64,000 nucleotides of DNA from Bathynomus jamesi (Eukaryota; Arthropoda; Malacostraca; Isopoda; Cirolanidae): positions 186,001 to 250,000 of the forward strand of contig JAJOZX010005780.1 in the NCBI GenBank assembly GCA_023014485.1, in the 5' to 3' direction. The number at the start of each line of letters is the position of its first letter. Positions within the stretch are counted from its first letter, which is position 1. The position numbers were made by a program, and so were the translations under genes. This document shows positions 32,005 to 42,087 of the stretch, in pieces. The notes under the pieces were generated by a model that worked only from the letters and a program-made list of their open reading frames with translations, was not told where the DNA came from and ran no database searches.

Positions 32005-32590
32005 TTCCTAATGTGTGTAGTTAGAACAAAACCCATCTCATCTTTACCTTTGGACTACCCTGTATAATTATTTTGCGTAAATAATCATAAAAAATAAAAT
32101 ACTTATTCAGAATCGTTTAAAAACATCCTATTCAATTCTGAGAATTATTATATTATTAAGATTTCGAAAGTCTTTTTTTTTTCTTTTTTTTTGTTTAAAC
32201 GAGTACTTTTTTAATTAACGAAAACGCTGTCGGAATACGATATAAGTTATAGCTAATTTGGACAAAGTCTTCTTTTTATATTTACGAGAAGAGACAAATT
32301 TTATTTTTATTTAATAATCTTAAAGTTGTATTTTGTGGAAAAAAAAAAAAATTATTTCCTAATGAAGGCGTTGTTTTTCGTACCGTACATCCTGTGCGTA
32401 GTTTAACCTTGAATATCCTGTATAAAGTGTTGATATAGTTATGCTCCAATTGAATACCTGTTTGTATCAATGTTAATTTTTGTTATGTTAATGTACATGG
32501 TTTTAATATTTATTATTGTTCTTATTGAACTGGGAAATTGCCTGTAGTTTGTATGGCAATCAAAATAAAGTTTGTGTAGTGTATATCATA
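32005..32590. other. AT-rich intergenic DNA
   Basis: No gene recognised. CCTGTATAA-type words near 32053 and 32418 resemble ends of small IS630-like elements, but no paired end was found. Confidence 0.35.
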
Positions 32591-32591
32591 T

Positions 32592-32594
<3 letters not shown>

Positions 32595-32688
<94 letters not shown>

Positions 32689-32690
32689 TA
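32595..32690. repeat. (CA)n/(TA)n microsatellite
   Basis: A CACACA run followed by a TA run, immediately left of the hAT target duplication. Confidence 0.95.
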
Positions 32691-32694
32691 CTGT

Positions 32695-34154
32695 CAAAGC
32701 TGGGCACAAACCGTTAATCCGTTAATCGTTAATTAACGAAGTTAACTTTTTCGTTAACGATTTAACTTTTAAATTAACTTTGAAAATCATTATCGGACTA
32801 AATTAACTTCCGTTACATTTAACTTTCGTTAACTCAAGTCCGTTAACCCAAAAAATTCATAAATAAACGTTTAAAAGTTTCTATTATTTTCAGTGCTGAG
32901 CAGGTGCGCAATTAATCCGCCACTGTTAATAGTGATGAACAAATTTCCATTTCCGCAGTGCAAAATCAGGCGATATATTTGTTTCCGTCGCCACAATTTG
33001 TCTTACCAAATATGGTAGTTATTTATGACATTGGTTTGAGCAAAACATGGTCGACTGTAAAATCAGGCGGAAAGATTTTCCATTTGAGTTGAATGTTTCA
33101 ACTTCTTTCAAGAAATATCACGAGCATTTTAAGGCACTTTCAATAATATATATGTAACAATTACAACAAATAACTACATTCATTTCATTTGCAGTCTGTC
33201 TCTTGCGCAACATGTTTGTGCTAGTGAATATTTAAAAATAATCGTTGTAAAGTAAGTCATGTATATTTATAATATGTCTGTGATTACCTTATTAGTAGTC
33301 TCCTTGATACATTTCAAGAACCATAAAACTGATCAGGTAAGATTTCAATTCTCATGTCACTTTGATGACATAAATTAAGTCAATTGATGTCTTACAATGG
33401 GAGCGTTTTCACCTTAACCCTTTATGTCCTGGCGGTACTTCTAGGTACAACATCTTTAAAATCTGCTGCTGCCTTCCATCCCAGGTTTCGCCTCATCTGG
33501 TTGGACAAGTATGACAACACCAAGGTCGCCAGGGTGAGGAAAAGCATGGAGGGTACAGTCGAGGAGGCCATGAAGCAGCAGTCCAACGAAGTGGGCAGCA
33601 ACAGTGGAGGCAGCAACAACGAGGAGGAGGAGGAGGATGACTTCTTCAGTGCTGTCATCCAGACAAAAGAGAGCAGCAGAAGCCACAGGTCACTCAAGGG
33701 CAAGGCCCAGAACTTGGTCAAGACCTGGCTGGAGACCAACTTCAAAGACTTGCTGACAGATGCTGCCTTCTTGGGTGAGCAAGTGTTCGTGGACTTGTTC
33801 ATCAAGTTCAACACAGCCATCCCCTCCAGTGCTGCAGTGGAGCGTTTGTTCTCTATGGGCAAGGACATCCTGAGGGCCAAGAGATCATCCCTGTCTGATG
33901 AAAACTTTGATATGCTAATTTTCATGAAGGGCAACATGCATCTCATGGACAAAATGGAGAACGAGAAGAAGAGGGAAAATTAAATTATATATATATTGTG
34001 TTTTTCATTTTTTTTATAATAAAAGTTAACGATAACGGTTTATCGGTAACTTCCGTTACATGTTTAACGGATTAACGGTTAACGAAGTTAACTTTTTGGT
34101 TAACGGATTAGCCGTTAACGAAGTTAACTTTTTGGTTAACGGTGCCCACCACTG
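32695..34154 (+). mobile_element. nonautonomous hAT element with 8-bp target duplication
   Basis: The target duplication TATACTGT occurs at 32687-32694 and 34155-34162. The ends CAAAGCTGGGCAC and (inverted) CAGTGGTGGGCACC are imperfect hAT TIRs. Both ends are filled with CCGTTAATCC/GTTAACG words, as in the related full-length element at 47.2-50.6 kb. At 1.46 kb it retains only the C-terminal third of the transposase. Confidence 0.85.
33384..33983 (+). pseudogene. hAT transposase, C-terminal third (dimerisation domain)
   Basis: The 199-codon frame carries FHPRFRLIWLDKY, an acidic linker (NNEEEEEDDFF), HRSLKGKAQNLVKTWLE and the hAT dimerisation motif [21 protein letters not shown], then LSDENFDMLIFMKGN. 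It corresponds closely to the end of the 47.6-50.2 kb gene and to the remnant at 13.05 kb. The BED finger and all catalytic acids are absent. The first 20 or so codons (MMSYNGSVFTLTLYVLA) do not belong to the family and mark the deletion joint. The uninterrupted frame could allow a truncated product. Confidence 0.8.
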
Positions 34155-34155
34155 T

Positions 34156-34159
<4 letters not shown>

Positions 34160-34217
<58 letters not shown>
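34160..34217. repeat. (TG)n/(TA)n microsatellite
   Basis: The TG then TA run joins the hAT element to the 5'-truncated LINE copy. Confidence 0.95.
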
Positions 34218-36748
34218 GAAGACCAGGAGCAGGTAAAAATGCTACTAGCTTTAGCTGATGAATTTATGTTAACGCAAGAAATAACAGAAAACAAAAGAAA
34301 AAACAACTGCCTAGATTTGGTATTCACAAACAACAGTAATCTAATTGATAATGTAGAAATCTTCCCAACTTTGATATCAGACCACAATATCATTGAAATA
34401 ACAACTAATATAAAGGCAACAGGAAAGGAAAGAACACGCACAACAGAACGAAGCAAATTCGAAATTTTTAATTTTCACTCCAAAGCTATAAACTGGGAAG
34501 ATGTGACATCCAGCATGGAAGTAATAGATTGGAAAACCATTTTCGAGGCCAAGACAACGGAAGAGATGCTAATGACGTTAGAGGAGAAGACGTTAGAAAT
34601 TGTGGAAAAACATGTCCCAAAGATACAACAAAGAGGAAAGAGAAGCAGGTTCGAAAGACAAAAGAGGGCATTGTTCCGAAAGAAAAAAGAGTGACTGCAA
34701 AATTAAGTAATTGTAAAGATAACAACATCAGAAAAATATTAAATGATAAACTACAAAGTATCGATGTCGTCATACAGGAACAAATCGAGAAGCATACAGA
34801 AAAAGAAGAAGATGACGCTATAGAAGCGATAAAGGTTAACTCAAAGTACTTCTATAATTTCGCAAAAAGAAAGTCGAAAAACCAAGCGACTATCGGACCT
34901 TTAAAAAATGAGAACAGTGACTTATCTGATGATCTAACAGAAGTATCTGAAATATTAAAAGCTCAGTATGAATCATCTTTCAGTATCCCAAAAACTGACA
35001 AATTGATTTGCGATAGAAACGCGTTCTTTGAAGAAGAACCACAAGGGGAAAGTATAACGGATTTCGACTTCACGACGGATGATATTACACAAGCCATAGG
35101 GAAACTAAAAACACACTCAGCGGCAGGACCGGATAAATGGAATGCCACACTGATCAAAAACTGCAAGAATGCAATCGCTGAGCCCTATACTGGATATGGA
35201 GACGATCATTAGACACGGGAGAAATACCGGGCATCCTGAAGAGCGCGAACATAGTCCCAATATATAAAGGAGGAGATCGATCCCAGGCCAAAAACTATAG
35301 GCCAGTGTCGCTTACATCTCATCTCACTAAAATATTTGAAAGAATAGTTAGACAGAAAATCTATGACTTTTTGGAAACTCAGAAAAAATTCAATGATAAC
35401 CAACACGGGTTTCGATCAGGCAGATCATGCCTATCACAACTAATGGAACACTACAACAACATTATTGATTCACTTGAAAGTAATGAAAACTATGATGTAC
35501 TATACACAGACTTTGCTAAAGCGTTCGACAAGTGTGACCACGGAATCATAATACATAAACTGAAATATATGGGAATAACAGGAAAAGTAGGGAAATGGAT
35601 ATATAATTTCCTTAGTGAGCGGAGGCAAGTCGTTACAGTACAAGGAGTATCTTCATCAGAATCAGAGGTCCTAAGCTCAGTACCACAAGGAACAGTATTA
35701 GTTCCACTACTCTTCATAATCATGCTAACTGACATAGATGAGGACGTTACCAGAGACAGCACAGTAACATCCTTTGCGGATGACACAAAGATCAGTAGAA
35801 AAATAAGAAACCCAGAAGACATAGGATCTCTACAAACCGACATAAACAAATCTACAAGTGGACTGAAGACAACAATATGAAGTTTAACCGAGAAATTTCA
35901 GCTATTACGGTACGGAAAAAGAGAAGACCTAAAGTGCATGGAATATTATACCCCAAATGGACAGGAAATTCAGAGAAATTCCAGAGCAAAAGATTTAGGG
36001 GTTGTAATGACAGATGATGCGAAATTTGAAACACAAAATAAGATAGCAGTAAACAGAGCAAAGAGAATAACGGGTCAGATATTGATAACCTTTAAACGAA
36101 GGGATAGGAATGTAATGATTCCTCTACTGAAAACCCTGATCATACCCAAATTAGAATACTGCTCGGTCCTAACTTCCCCATATAAAAAGAAGACATTAGA
36201 CAGCTGGAGGGGATCCAAAGAAGCTTCACAGCCAAGATCAATGGGTGCAAAGAACTAAATTACTGGAAAGGTTACGAGAACTAGACCTATATTCACTGGA
36301 AAGGAGGAGAGAGAGATACACCATTATTTACACTTGGAAAATAATGGAGAAACTAGTCCCTAATCTTACTCTGAATCCCATAACTCCCCAAACAACGATG
36401 GAAAGTAGAAGCGGTAGACTGTGTCGTATTCCCAAATTGAAGGCGAGACAGGGAACATCCTTAACCCTGAAAGAAAATAGTTTTGTAGTGAGAGGACCAA
36501 AACTGTTTAATCAGTTGCCCAAAGACCTAAGAAACACGAAGGGAGTTGCAGTGGAAATCTTCAAAAGAAGACTAGACGCCTGGCTCAGAACAATCCCCGA
36601 TGAGCCGGGCGTACCTGGCTATGTGAGGTGGAGAGCGCAAGAATCCAACTCACTACTTCACCAGGCCAACTCGAGAGGAGGGGCGACAAGCTTGACCTTC
36701 GCGAAATGAGAAATCATCGCGCGGAACCTTTGTAAGGTTGTAAGGTAT
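34218..36748 (+). pseudogene. CCCH-finger LINE, 5'-truncated copy (left arm of a giant inverted repeat)
   Basis: This copy starts inside the endonuclease domain of the LINE at 36.8-41.2 kb and runs to the same 3' end (GTAAGGTTGTAAGGTATAA). It is about 97% identical to 36806-39347 in inverted orientation. Recognisable parts are the SDHNIIEI endonuclease end, DFAKAFDKCDH, SVPQGTVLVPLLF and SFADDTKI. Frameshifts occur near 34690, 35190, 35870 and 36200, so it is dead, while its partner's ORF2 is open. Confidence 0.9.
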
Positions 36749-36762
36749 AATTATATATATAT

Positions 36763-36805
<43 letters not shown>
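36749..36805. repeat. (TA)n spacer between tail-to-tail LINE copies
   Basis: Both LINE copies end in GTAAGGT followed by this shared TA tract, which forms the loop of the inverted repeat. Confidence 0.95.
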
Positions 36806-36807
<2 letters not shown>

Positions 36808-36848
36808 CCTTACCTTACAACCTTACAAAGGTTCCGCGCGATGATTTC

Positions 36849-39800
36849 TCATTTCGCGAAGGTCAAGCTTGTCGCCCCTCCTCTCGAGTTGGCCTGGTGA
36901 AGTAGTGAGTTGGATTCTTGCGCTCTCCACCTCACATAGCCAGGTACGCCCGGCTCATCGGGGATTGTTCTGAGCCAGGCGTCTAGTCTTCTTTTGAAGA
37001 TTTCCACTGCAACTCCCTTCGTGTTTCTTAGGTCTTTGGGCAACTGATTAAACAGTTTTGGTCCTCTCACTACAAAACTATTTTCTTTCAGGGTTAAGGA
37101 TGTTCCCTGTCTCGCCTTCAATTTGGGAATACGACACAGTCTACCGCTTCTACTTTCCATCGTTGTTTGGGGAGTTATGGGATTCAGAGTAAGATTAGGG
37201 ACTAGTTTCTCCATTATTTTCCAAGTGTAAATAATGGTGTATCTCTCTCTTCTCCTTTCCAGTGAATATAGGTCTAGTTCTCGTAACCTTTCCCAGTAAT
37301 TTAGTTCTTTGCACCCATTGATCTTGGCTGTGAAGCTTCTTTGGATCCCCTCCAGCTGTCTAATGTCTTCTTTTTTATATGGGGAAGTTAGGACCGAGCA
37401 GTATTCTAATTTGGGTATGATCAGGGTTTTCAGTAGAGGAATCATTACATTCCTATCCCTTCGTTTAAAGGTTCTCAATATCTGACCCGTTATTCTCTTT
37501 GCTCTGTTTACTGCTATCTTATTTTGTGTTTCAAATTTCGCATCATCTGTCATTACAACCCCTAAATCTTTTGCTCTGGAATTTCTCTGAATTTCCTGTC
37601 CATTTGGGGTATAATATTCCATGCACTTTAGGTCTTCTCTTTTTCCGTACCGTAATAGCTGAAATTTCTCGGTGTTAAACTTCATATTGTTGTCTTCAGT
37701 CCACTTGTAGATTTTGTTTATGTCGGTTTGTAGAGATCCTATGTCTTCTGGGTTTCTTATTTTTCTACTGATCTTTGTGTCATCCGCAAAGGATGTTACT
37801 GTGCTGTCTCTGGTAACGTCCTCATCTATGTCAGTTAGCATGATTATGAAGAGTAGTGGAGCTAATACTGTTCCTTGTGGTACTGAGCTGAGGACCTCTG
37901 ATTCTGATGAAGATACTCCTTGTACTGTAACGACTTGCCTCCGCTCACTAAGGAAATTATATATCCATTTCCCTACTTTTCCTGTTATTCCCATATATTT
38001 CAGTTTATGTATTATGATTCCGTGGTCACACTTGTCGAACGCTTTAGCAAAGTCTGTGTATAGTACATCATAGTTTTCATTACTTTCAAGTGAATCAATA
38101 ATGTTGTTGTAGTGTTCCATTAGTTGTGATAGGCATGATCTGCCTGATCGAAACCCGTGTTGGTTATCATTGAATTTTTTCTGAGTTTCCAAAAAGTCAT
38201 AGATTTTCTGTCTAACTATTCTTTCAAATATTTTAGTGAGATGAGATGTAAGCGACACTGGCCTATAGTTTTTGGCCTGGGATCGATCTCCTCCTTTATA
38301 TATTGGGACTATGTTCGCGCTCTTCAGGATGCCCGGTATTTCTCCCGTGTCTAATGATCGTCTCCATATCCAGTATAGGGGCTCAGCGATTGCATTCTTG
38401 CAGTTTTTGATCAGTGTGGCATTCCATTTATCCGGTCCTGCCGCTGAGTGTGTTTTTAGTTTCCCTATGGCTTGTGTAATATCATCCGTCGTAAAGTCGA
38501 AATCCGTTATACTTTCCCCTTGTGGTTCTTCTTCAAAGAACGCGTTTCTATCGCAAATCAATTTGTCAGTTTTTGGGATACTGAAAGATGATTCATACTG
38601 AGCTTTTAATATTTCAGATACTTCTGTTAGATCATCAGATAAATCACTGTTCTCATTTTTTAAAGGTCCGATAGTCGCTTGGTTTTTCGACTTTCTTTTT
38701 GCGAAATTATAGAAGTACTTTGAGTTAACCTTTATCGCTTCTATAGCGTCATCTTCTTCTTTTTCTGTATGCTTCTCGATTTGTTCCTGTATGACGACAT
38801 CGATACTTTGTAGTTTATCATTTAATATTTTTCTGATGTTGTTATCTTTACAATTACTTAATTTTGCAGTCACTCTTTTTCTCTTTCGGAACAATGCCCT
38901 CTTTTGTCTTTCGAACCTGCTTCTCTTTCCTCTTTGTTGTATCTTTGGGACATGTTTTTCCACAATTTCTAACGTCTTCTCCTCTAACGTCATTAGCATC
39001 TCTTCCGTTGTCTTGGCCTCGAAAATGGTTTTCCAATCTATTACTTCCATGCTGGATGTCACATCTTCCCAGTTTATAGCTTTGGAGTGAAAATTAAAAA
39101 TTTCGAATTTGCTTCGTTCTGTTGTGCGTGTTCTTTCCTTTCCTGTTGCCTTTATATTAGTTGTTATTTCAATGATATTGTGGTCTGATATCATAGTTGG
39201 GGAGATTTCTACATTATCAATTAGATTACTGTTGTTTGTGAATACCAAATCTAGGCAGTTGTTTTTTCTTGTGTTTTCTGTTATTTCTTGCGTTAACATA
39301 AATTCATCAGCTAAAGCTAGTAGCATTTTTACCTGCTCCTGGTCTTCTCGTGTGCCCCCCTTGTCCTGGTGGATACATATATTTTTTCCTATCCTTTTAT
39401 ATTTCATGAATGGGAAATTAAAATCACCACAGAGAAAAATATTTGGGGTTGGAGAGTGTAGATCTTTTACTAAGTTTCTTACCTCTGTAATGGAATCTGA
39501 AAATTTTGAGGTTGGCGTGTTTGGGGGTCTGTACATTACAATTAGTACCATATTTAATTTTTCAATTTTTGCTGCTACACATTCTACGTAGTTGTTTGAG
39601 GTACTTATAACCATTTCTGCTATGTGCCTTTCGCGTGTGTAAATAGCACATCCTCCTTTACGTCTCACTGTTCTGTCGGCTCGGAGGATGTTATAGTTGT
39701 CAATTTGTATTTCTTTTTTGTCAATACAGGACTCACAATTTTCACAGTTCGCCTGGCAGTCCTTTAGATGAGTTTCCGTGAGGCATGCAAAGTCTGCTCC

Positions 39801-40361
39801 GGCTTCTTGCATGAGTCCTTTCAGGTATGCAACTTTGTTCGTGGACTGGTTTGATTTAAGGCCCTGTATGTTGGCTAGGATTATTTTTATTTTTTCTCTT
39901 TCTTTTTCGCATACAGGTGGTTCCGCTTTGTTTTCCGATGGGGGTGCCGGTTTCGTTGCCTTGTGGTCCTCCGAGAATTTACCTCTTTTTATCTTTGTCG
40001 GTACCTGTTGTCCCGATAACGCATGAAGTGTCTTTGTTCGTACCTTCTGTCCGGCTCTCGGATTTCTATATTTATATTTGTCAGCTGGTTTTGTAATTGC
40101 TGGAGAGTATTTAGCAGCTGAAATGTGTTGGCTGCGTCTAAAAAATTTCCACTCTTCTTTGATGTTCGTTTTTTCTGTTCCCTCGGTGCGTTCCTTTGAG
40201 GGTGGTGGTATCGGCATTTTTTTCGTATTTGCAACTCCCATATCTTTCATAAGTGTTGCAGACCGTAAGATGGTGGAACATGCATTTCTTATCAAACTTG
40301 CAATATCCACTTGTGTAATGCATTTTGCATAATGTGGGATGTGCATATATGCATTGCCCAT
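36849..40361 (-). CDS. LINE ORF2: AP endonuclease and reverse transcriptase, open over 1170 codons
   Basis: The longest open frame in the window. The first about 110 codons overlap ORF1 and are probably not coding. The endonuclease (about residues 160-380) shows ANIQGLKSN, CLTETHL, YRPPNT, LCGDFNFP and ISDHNIIEI, all key residues present. The RT (about 640-930) shows SAAGPDKWN, NYRPVSLTSHL, NQHGFRSGRSC, YTDFAKAFDKCDH, VPQGTVLAPLLF and FADDTKIS with both catalytic Asp. The C-terminal domain ends YVRWRAQES, then LTFAK. No internal stops, so the enzyme could be active if expressed. It probably starts by reinitiation or frameshift near the ORF1 end. Confidence 0.85.
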   Translation of the reverse strand: MGNAYMHIPHYAKCITQVDIASLIRNACSTILRSATLMKDMGVANTKKMPIPPPSKERTEGTEKTNIKEEWKFFRRSQHISAAKYSPAITKPADKYKYRNPRAGQKVRTKTLHALSGQQVPTKIKRGKFSEDHKATKPAPPSENKAEPPVCEKEREKIKIILANIQGLKSNQSTNKVAYLKGLMQEAGADFACLTETHLKDCQANCENCESCIDKKEIQIDNYNILRADRTVRRKGGCAIYTRERHIAEMVISTSNNYVECVAAKIEKLNMVLIVMYRPPNTPTSKFSDSITEVRNLVKDLHSPTPNIFLCGDFNFPFMKYKRIGKNICIHQDKGGTREDQEQVKMLLALADEFMLTQEITENTRKNNCLDLVFTNNSNLIDNVEISPTMISDHNIIEITTNIKATGKERTRTTERSKFEIFNFHSKAINWEDVTSSMEVIDWKTIFEAKTTEEMLMTLEEKTLEIVEKHVPKIQQRGKRSRFERQKRALFRKRKRVTAKLSNCKDNNIRKILNDKLQSIDVVIQEQIEKHTEKEEDDAIEAIKVNSKYFYNFAKRKSKNQATIGPLKNENSDLSDDLTEVSEILKAQYESSFSIPKTDKLICDRNAFFEEEPQGESITDFDFTTDDITQAIGKLKTHSAAGPDKWNATLIKNCKNAIAEPLYWIWRRSLDTGEIPGILKSANIVPIYKGGDRSQAKNYRPVSLTSHLTKIFERIVRQKIYDFLETQKKFNDNQHGFRSGRSCLSQLMEHYNNIIDSLESNENYDVLYTDFAKAFDKCDHGIIIHKLKYMGITGKVGKWIYNFLSERRQVVTVQGVSSSESEVLSSVPQGTVLAPLLFIIMLTDIDEDVTRDSTVTSFADDTKISRKIRNPEDIGSLQTDINKIYKWTEDNNMKFNTEKFQLLRYGKREDLKCMEYYTPNGQEIQRNSRAKDLGVVMTDDAKFETQNKIAVNRAKRITGQILRTFKRRDRNVMIPLLKTLIIPKLEYCSVLTSPYKKEDIRQLEGIQRSFTAKINGCKELNYWERLRELDLYSLERRRERYTIIYTWKIMEKLVPNLTLNPITPQTTMESRSGRLCRIPKLKARQGTSLTLKENSFVVRGPKLFNQLPKDLRNTKGVAVEIFKRRLDAWLRTIPDEPGVPGYVRWRAQESNSLLHQANSRGGATSLTFAK

Positions 40362-40992
40362 CCCGATATCTGCAGTTTCCTTTCGCGTAGTATTTGCATA
40401 CGATATTTTCTACGCTTCTGCTTTCTTTCTTATTATTTACCAAGTTCTTAGTTTTGGCATTATCATTATTTTTCTTTGGCTGTTTATTTTCTACGTTTTT
40501 AGTTATTATCTTTTTATCATTTCGCTCGTTGGACCGTTTGTCTACTTCGCCACTTTTACTTATTTCTTTCCTTTCATCTATGTCTTCCTTCCGTATTACG
40601 TTGTTTATATCGTTATTTGTTATTAAATTGTTGTTCGTTATTATGCTGTTAATCGTTATTTCGTCTTCTCTCTCATCCACCCTGTTTTTCGTTGGGACCA
40701 TTTCGGACACATGCGTCCCCATTATTTCATTCTTTTTTGTAACTTTCGAGTCTGCTATCTCCATTTCTTTAAAGACCGCGAAAGAATTTACAGTCTGTGT
40801 ACATGCGCCACATAGAAATTTGATCCCCACGACTTGTTTCGCGTTCGAGACAAGAGTTATTTCCCGATCATTCCAATTCATGCAGTTAAAGTCGTTTAAT
40901 CGTTGGCAGAAATCACACCTAATCGCTAGGCTTTCCGTTGTTACTAAATTGCACAAATTACAGATTAAGTGAGAATTTGGACCCATATCCAT
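39989..40992 (-). pseudogene. LINE ORF1 with three CCCH zinc fingers
   Basis: Starts MDMGPNSHLICNLC at 40992. An N-terminal PHD/RING-like Cys-rich region (CNLC, CDFC, CGAC) is followed by an Asn/Lys-rich linker and CCCH fingers for RNA binding: CKYYAKGNC..C...H, CKMHYTSGYC..C...H and CNTYERYGSC. The third finger is split by a one-base loss in an A run near 40215. Its end (KCRYHHP) and a Gln/Leu-rich coiled coil (LLNTLQQLQNQL) continue in another frame to a stop near 39989. The product would coat element RNA in the cytoplasm. The frameshift makes this copy nonfunctional unless read through. Confidence 0.75.
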
Positions 40993-41250
40993 GATATTCC
41001 TTAATTAGCTTAAGAAGAAATACCCACACAAATTCTTTATTTATTTTTATTTTTTATTTCTGTTTCTTTCCTTTCGATGGTCGAGGGTATTTCGAGGGTT
41101 TTCTGACCTTTGTGTTTTATGACCTTTTTCCTGCTTTGTTTCAAACTTTCTCGAATGCCAACCGTATTTCGTTTTGAATATATACGTTAAAATTGGTGAT
41201 AAATTATGTAAACTATATTGCACTTTCTTTCTTTATATATATTATATATA

Positions 41251-41291
<41 letters not shown>

Positions 41292-41294
<3 letters not shown>

Positions 41295-41388
41295 CAAACA
41301 ACCACAAGGAAAAGGAAACACAAAGTCCGTGAATATATCACGAAAGCGCTCGGACTTTGTGTTTCCTTTTCCTTGTGGTTGTTTGCTT
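41292..41388. repeat. 38-bp-stem hairpin with hammerhead-like loop
   Basis: Arms AAGCAAACAACCACAAGG... and their complement enclose the 21-nt loop TGAATATATCACGAAAGCGCT. The same sequence forms the perfect palindrome at 7391-7510. The loop keeps the GAAA-GCGCT-C part of a hammerhead core, but CUGANGA is replaced by GUGAAUA, so cleavage is doubtful. (TA)n on the left; the flank GTCACGTGTTATTTTG on the right is shared with the 7.35-kb locus. Confidence 0.75.
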
Positions 41389-41470
41389 ATTAATAAGGTC
41401 ACGTGTTATTTTGTGATTCTAGTGCATATATATATATATATATATAATATATATATATATATTATATATG

Positions 41471-41710
41471 ATGAATAAAACCACGAAGGGAAAAGAAACA
41501 AAGGGGTGCTCAAGCGCTTTCGTCTAATGACATCCTCAGGAACACTGAAAAATATTTATGATGAATAAAACCACGAAGGGAAAAGAAACACAAAGGGGTG
41601 CTCAAGCGCTTTCGTCTAATGACATCCTCAGGATGTCATTAGACGAAAGCGCTTGAGCACCCCTTTGTGTTTCTTTTCCCTTCGTGATTTTATTCATCAT
41701 AAATATTTTT
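41471..41710. repeat. tandem plus inverted repeats of a Penelope-type terminal unit
   Basis: ATGATGAATAAAACCACGAAGG... (41469-41530) is repeated directly from about 41559. From a centre at 41629 the second copy is mirrored to 41700, giving arms of about 70 bp. The unit shares GAAAGCGCT and TTTGTGTTTC(C/T)TTTCC with the 7.4 and 41.3 kb hairpins, so all are one superfamily. Direct and inverted terminal repeats carrying hammerhead motifs are a known trait of Penelope-like elements. No Penelope RT was seen here. Confidence 0.7.
41506..41545 (-). ncRNA. hammerhead ribozyme-like motif
   Basis: Read on the minus strand: stem I strand GUGUUC, core CUGAGGA (fits CUGANGA), stem II GUC-AUUA-GAC, GAAA, stem III GCGCU, then U at the H17 cleavage position, then GAGCAC. 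GUGUUC and GAGCAC pair over six base pairs (one G-U), which closes stem I. Stem III is the self-complementary AGCGCU without a loop, as described for Penelope-type hammerheads thought to work as dimers. All core bases expected for cleavage are present; one unpaired U precedes stem II. Confidence 0.65.
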
Positions 41711-41741
41711 CACGTGTCACTTTCGTGAAATAATTTTCATT

Positions 41742-41762
41742 ATATATATATATATATAATAT

Positions 41763-41817
<55 letters not shown>
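41742..41817. repeat. (TA)n microsatellite
   Basis: TA-rich tract between the palindrome and the head of the next LINE copy. Confidence 0.95.
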
Positions 41818-41821
<4 letters not shown>

Positions 41822-41822
41822 A

Positions 41823-42087
41823 AAAGAAAGTGCAATATAGTTTACATAATTTATCACCAATTTTAACGTATATATTCAAAACGAAATACGGTTGGCATTC
41901 GAGAAAGTTTGAAACAAAGCAGGAAAAGGTCATAAAACACAAAGGTCAGAAAACACTCGAAATACCCTCGACCATCGAAAGGAAAGAAACAGAAATAAAA
42001 AATAAAAATAAATAAAGAATTTGTGTGGGTATTTCTTCTTAAGTTAATTAAGGAATATCATGGATATGGGTCCAAATTCTCACTTAA
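41823..42087 (+). mobile_element. 5' end of a second CCCH-finger LINE, head-to-head copy
   Basis: Inverted match to the 5' UTR of the 36.8-41.2 kb LINE, including ORF1 start ATGGATATGGG at 42060 and its first eight codons (MDMGPNSH). It breaks off at 42087 and meets the 3' end of a different LINE copy in opposite orientation. Confidence 0.85.

Larger units (their letters stand above)
36806..41236 (-). mobile_element. nearly full-length CCCH-finger LINE (Jockey/CR1 group)
   Basis: A 4.4-kb non-LTR element with a 5' UTR (about 240 bp, 40993-41236), ORF1 (40992 to about 39989), ORF2 (to 36849) and a short 3' UTR. The 5' UTR is repeated head-to-head at 41823-42060 and the 3' half tail-to-tail at 34218-36748. 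The CCCH-finger ORF1, AP endonuclease and RT in this order suggest the Daphne-like part of the Jockey/CR1 group, but the exact clade needs a phylogeny. Confidence 0.85.

Noticed and set aside
33384..33445. Signal-peptide-like start (MMSYNGSVFTLTLYVLAVLLG) suggesting a secreted host protein
   Set aside because: The rest of the frame is hAT dimerisation domain inside TIRs with a target duplication. The hydrophobic start is a deletion joint.
34218..39347. Assembly fold-back artefact
   Set aside because: The two arms differ at roughly 3% of sites and by several indels that break frames in only one arm, so they are distinct sequences. Long-read support is still desirable.
41471..41710. Helitron terminal hairpins
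   Set aside because: No CTRR end, TC start or RepHel coding was seen, and the hammerhead-like core fits a Penelope-type repeat better.
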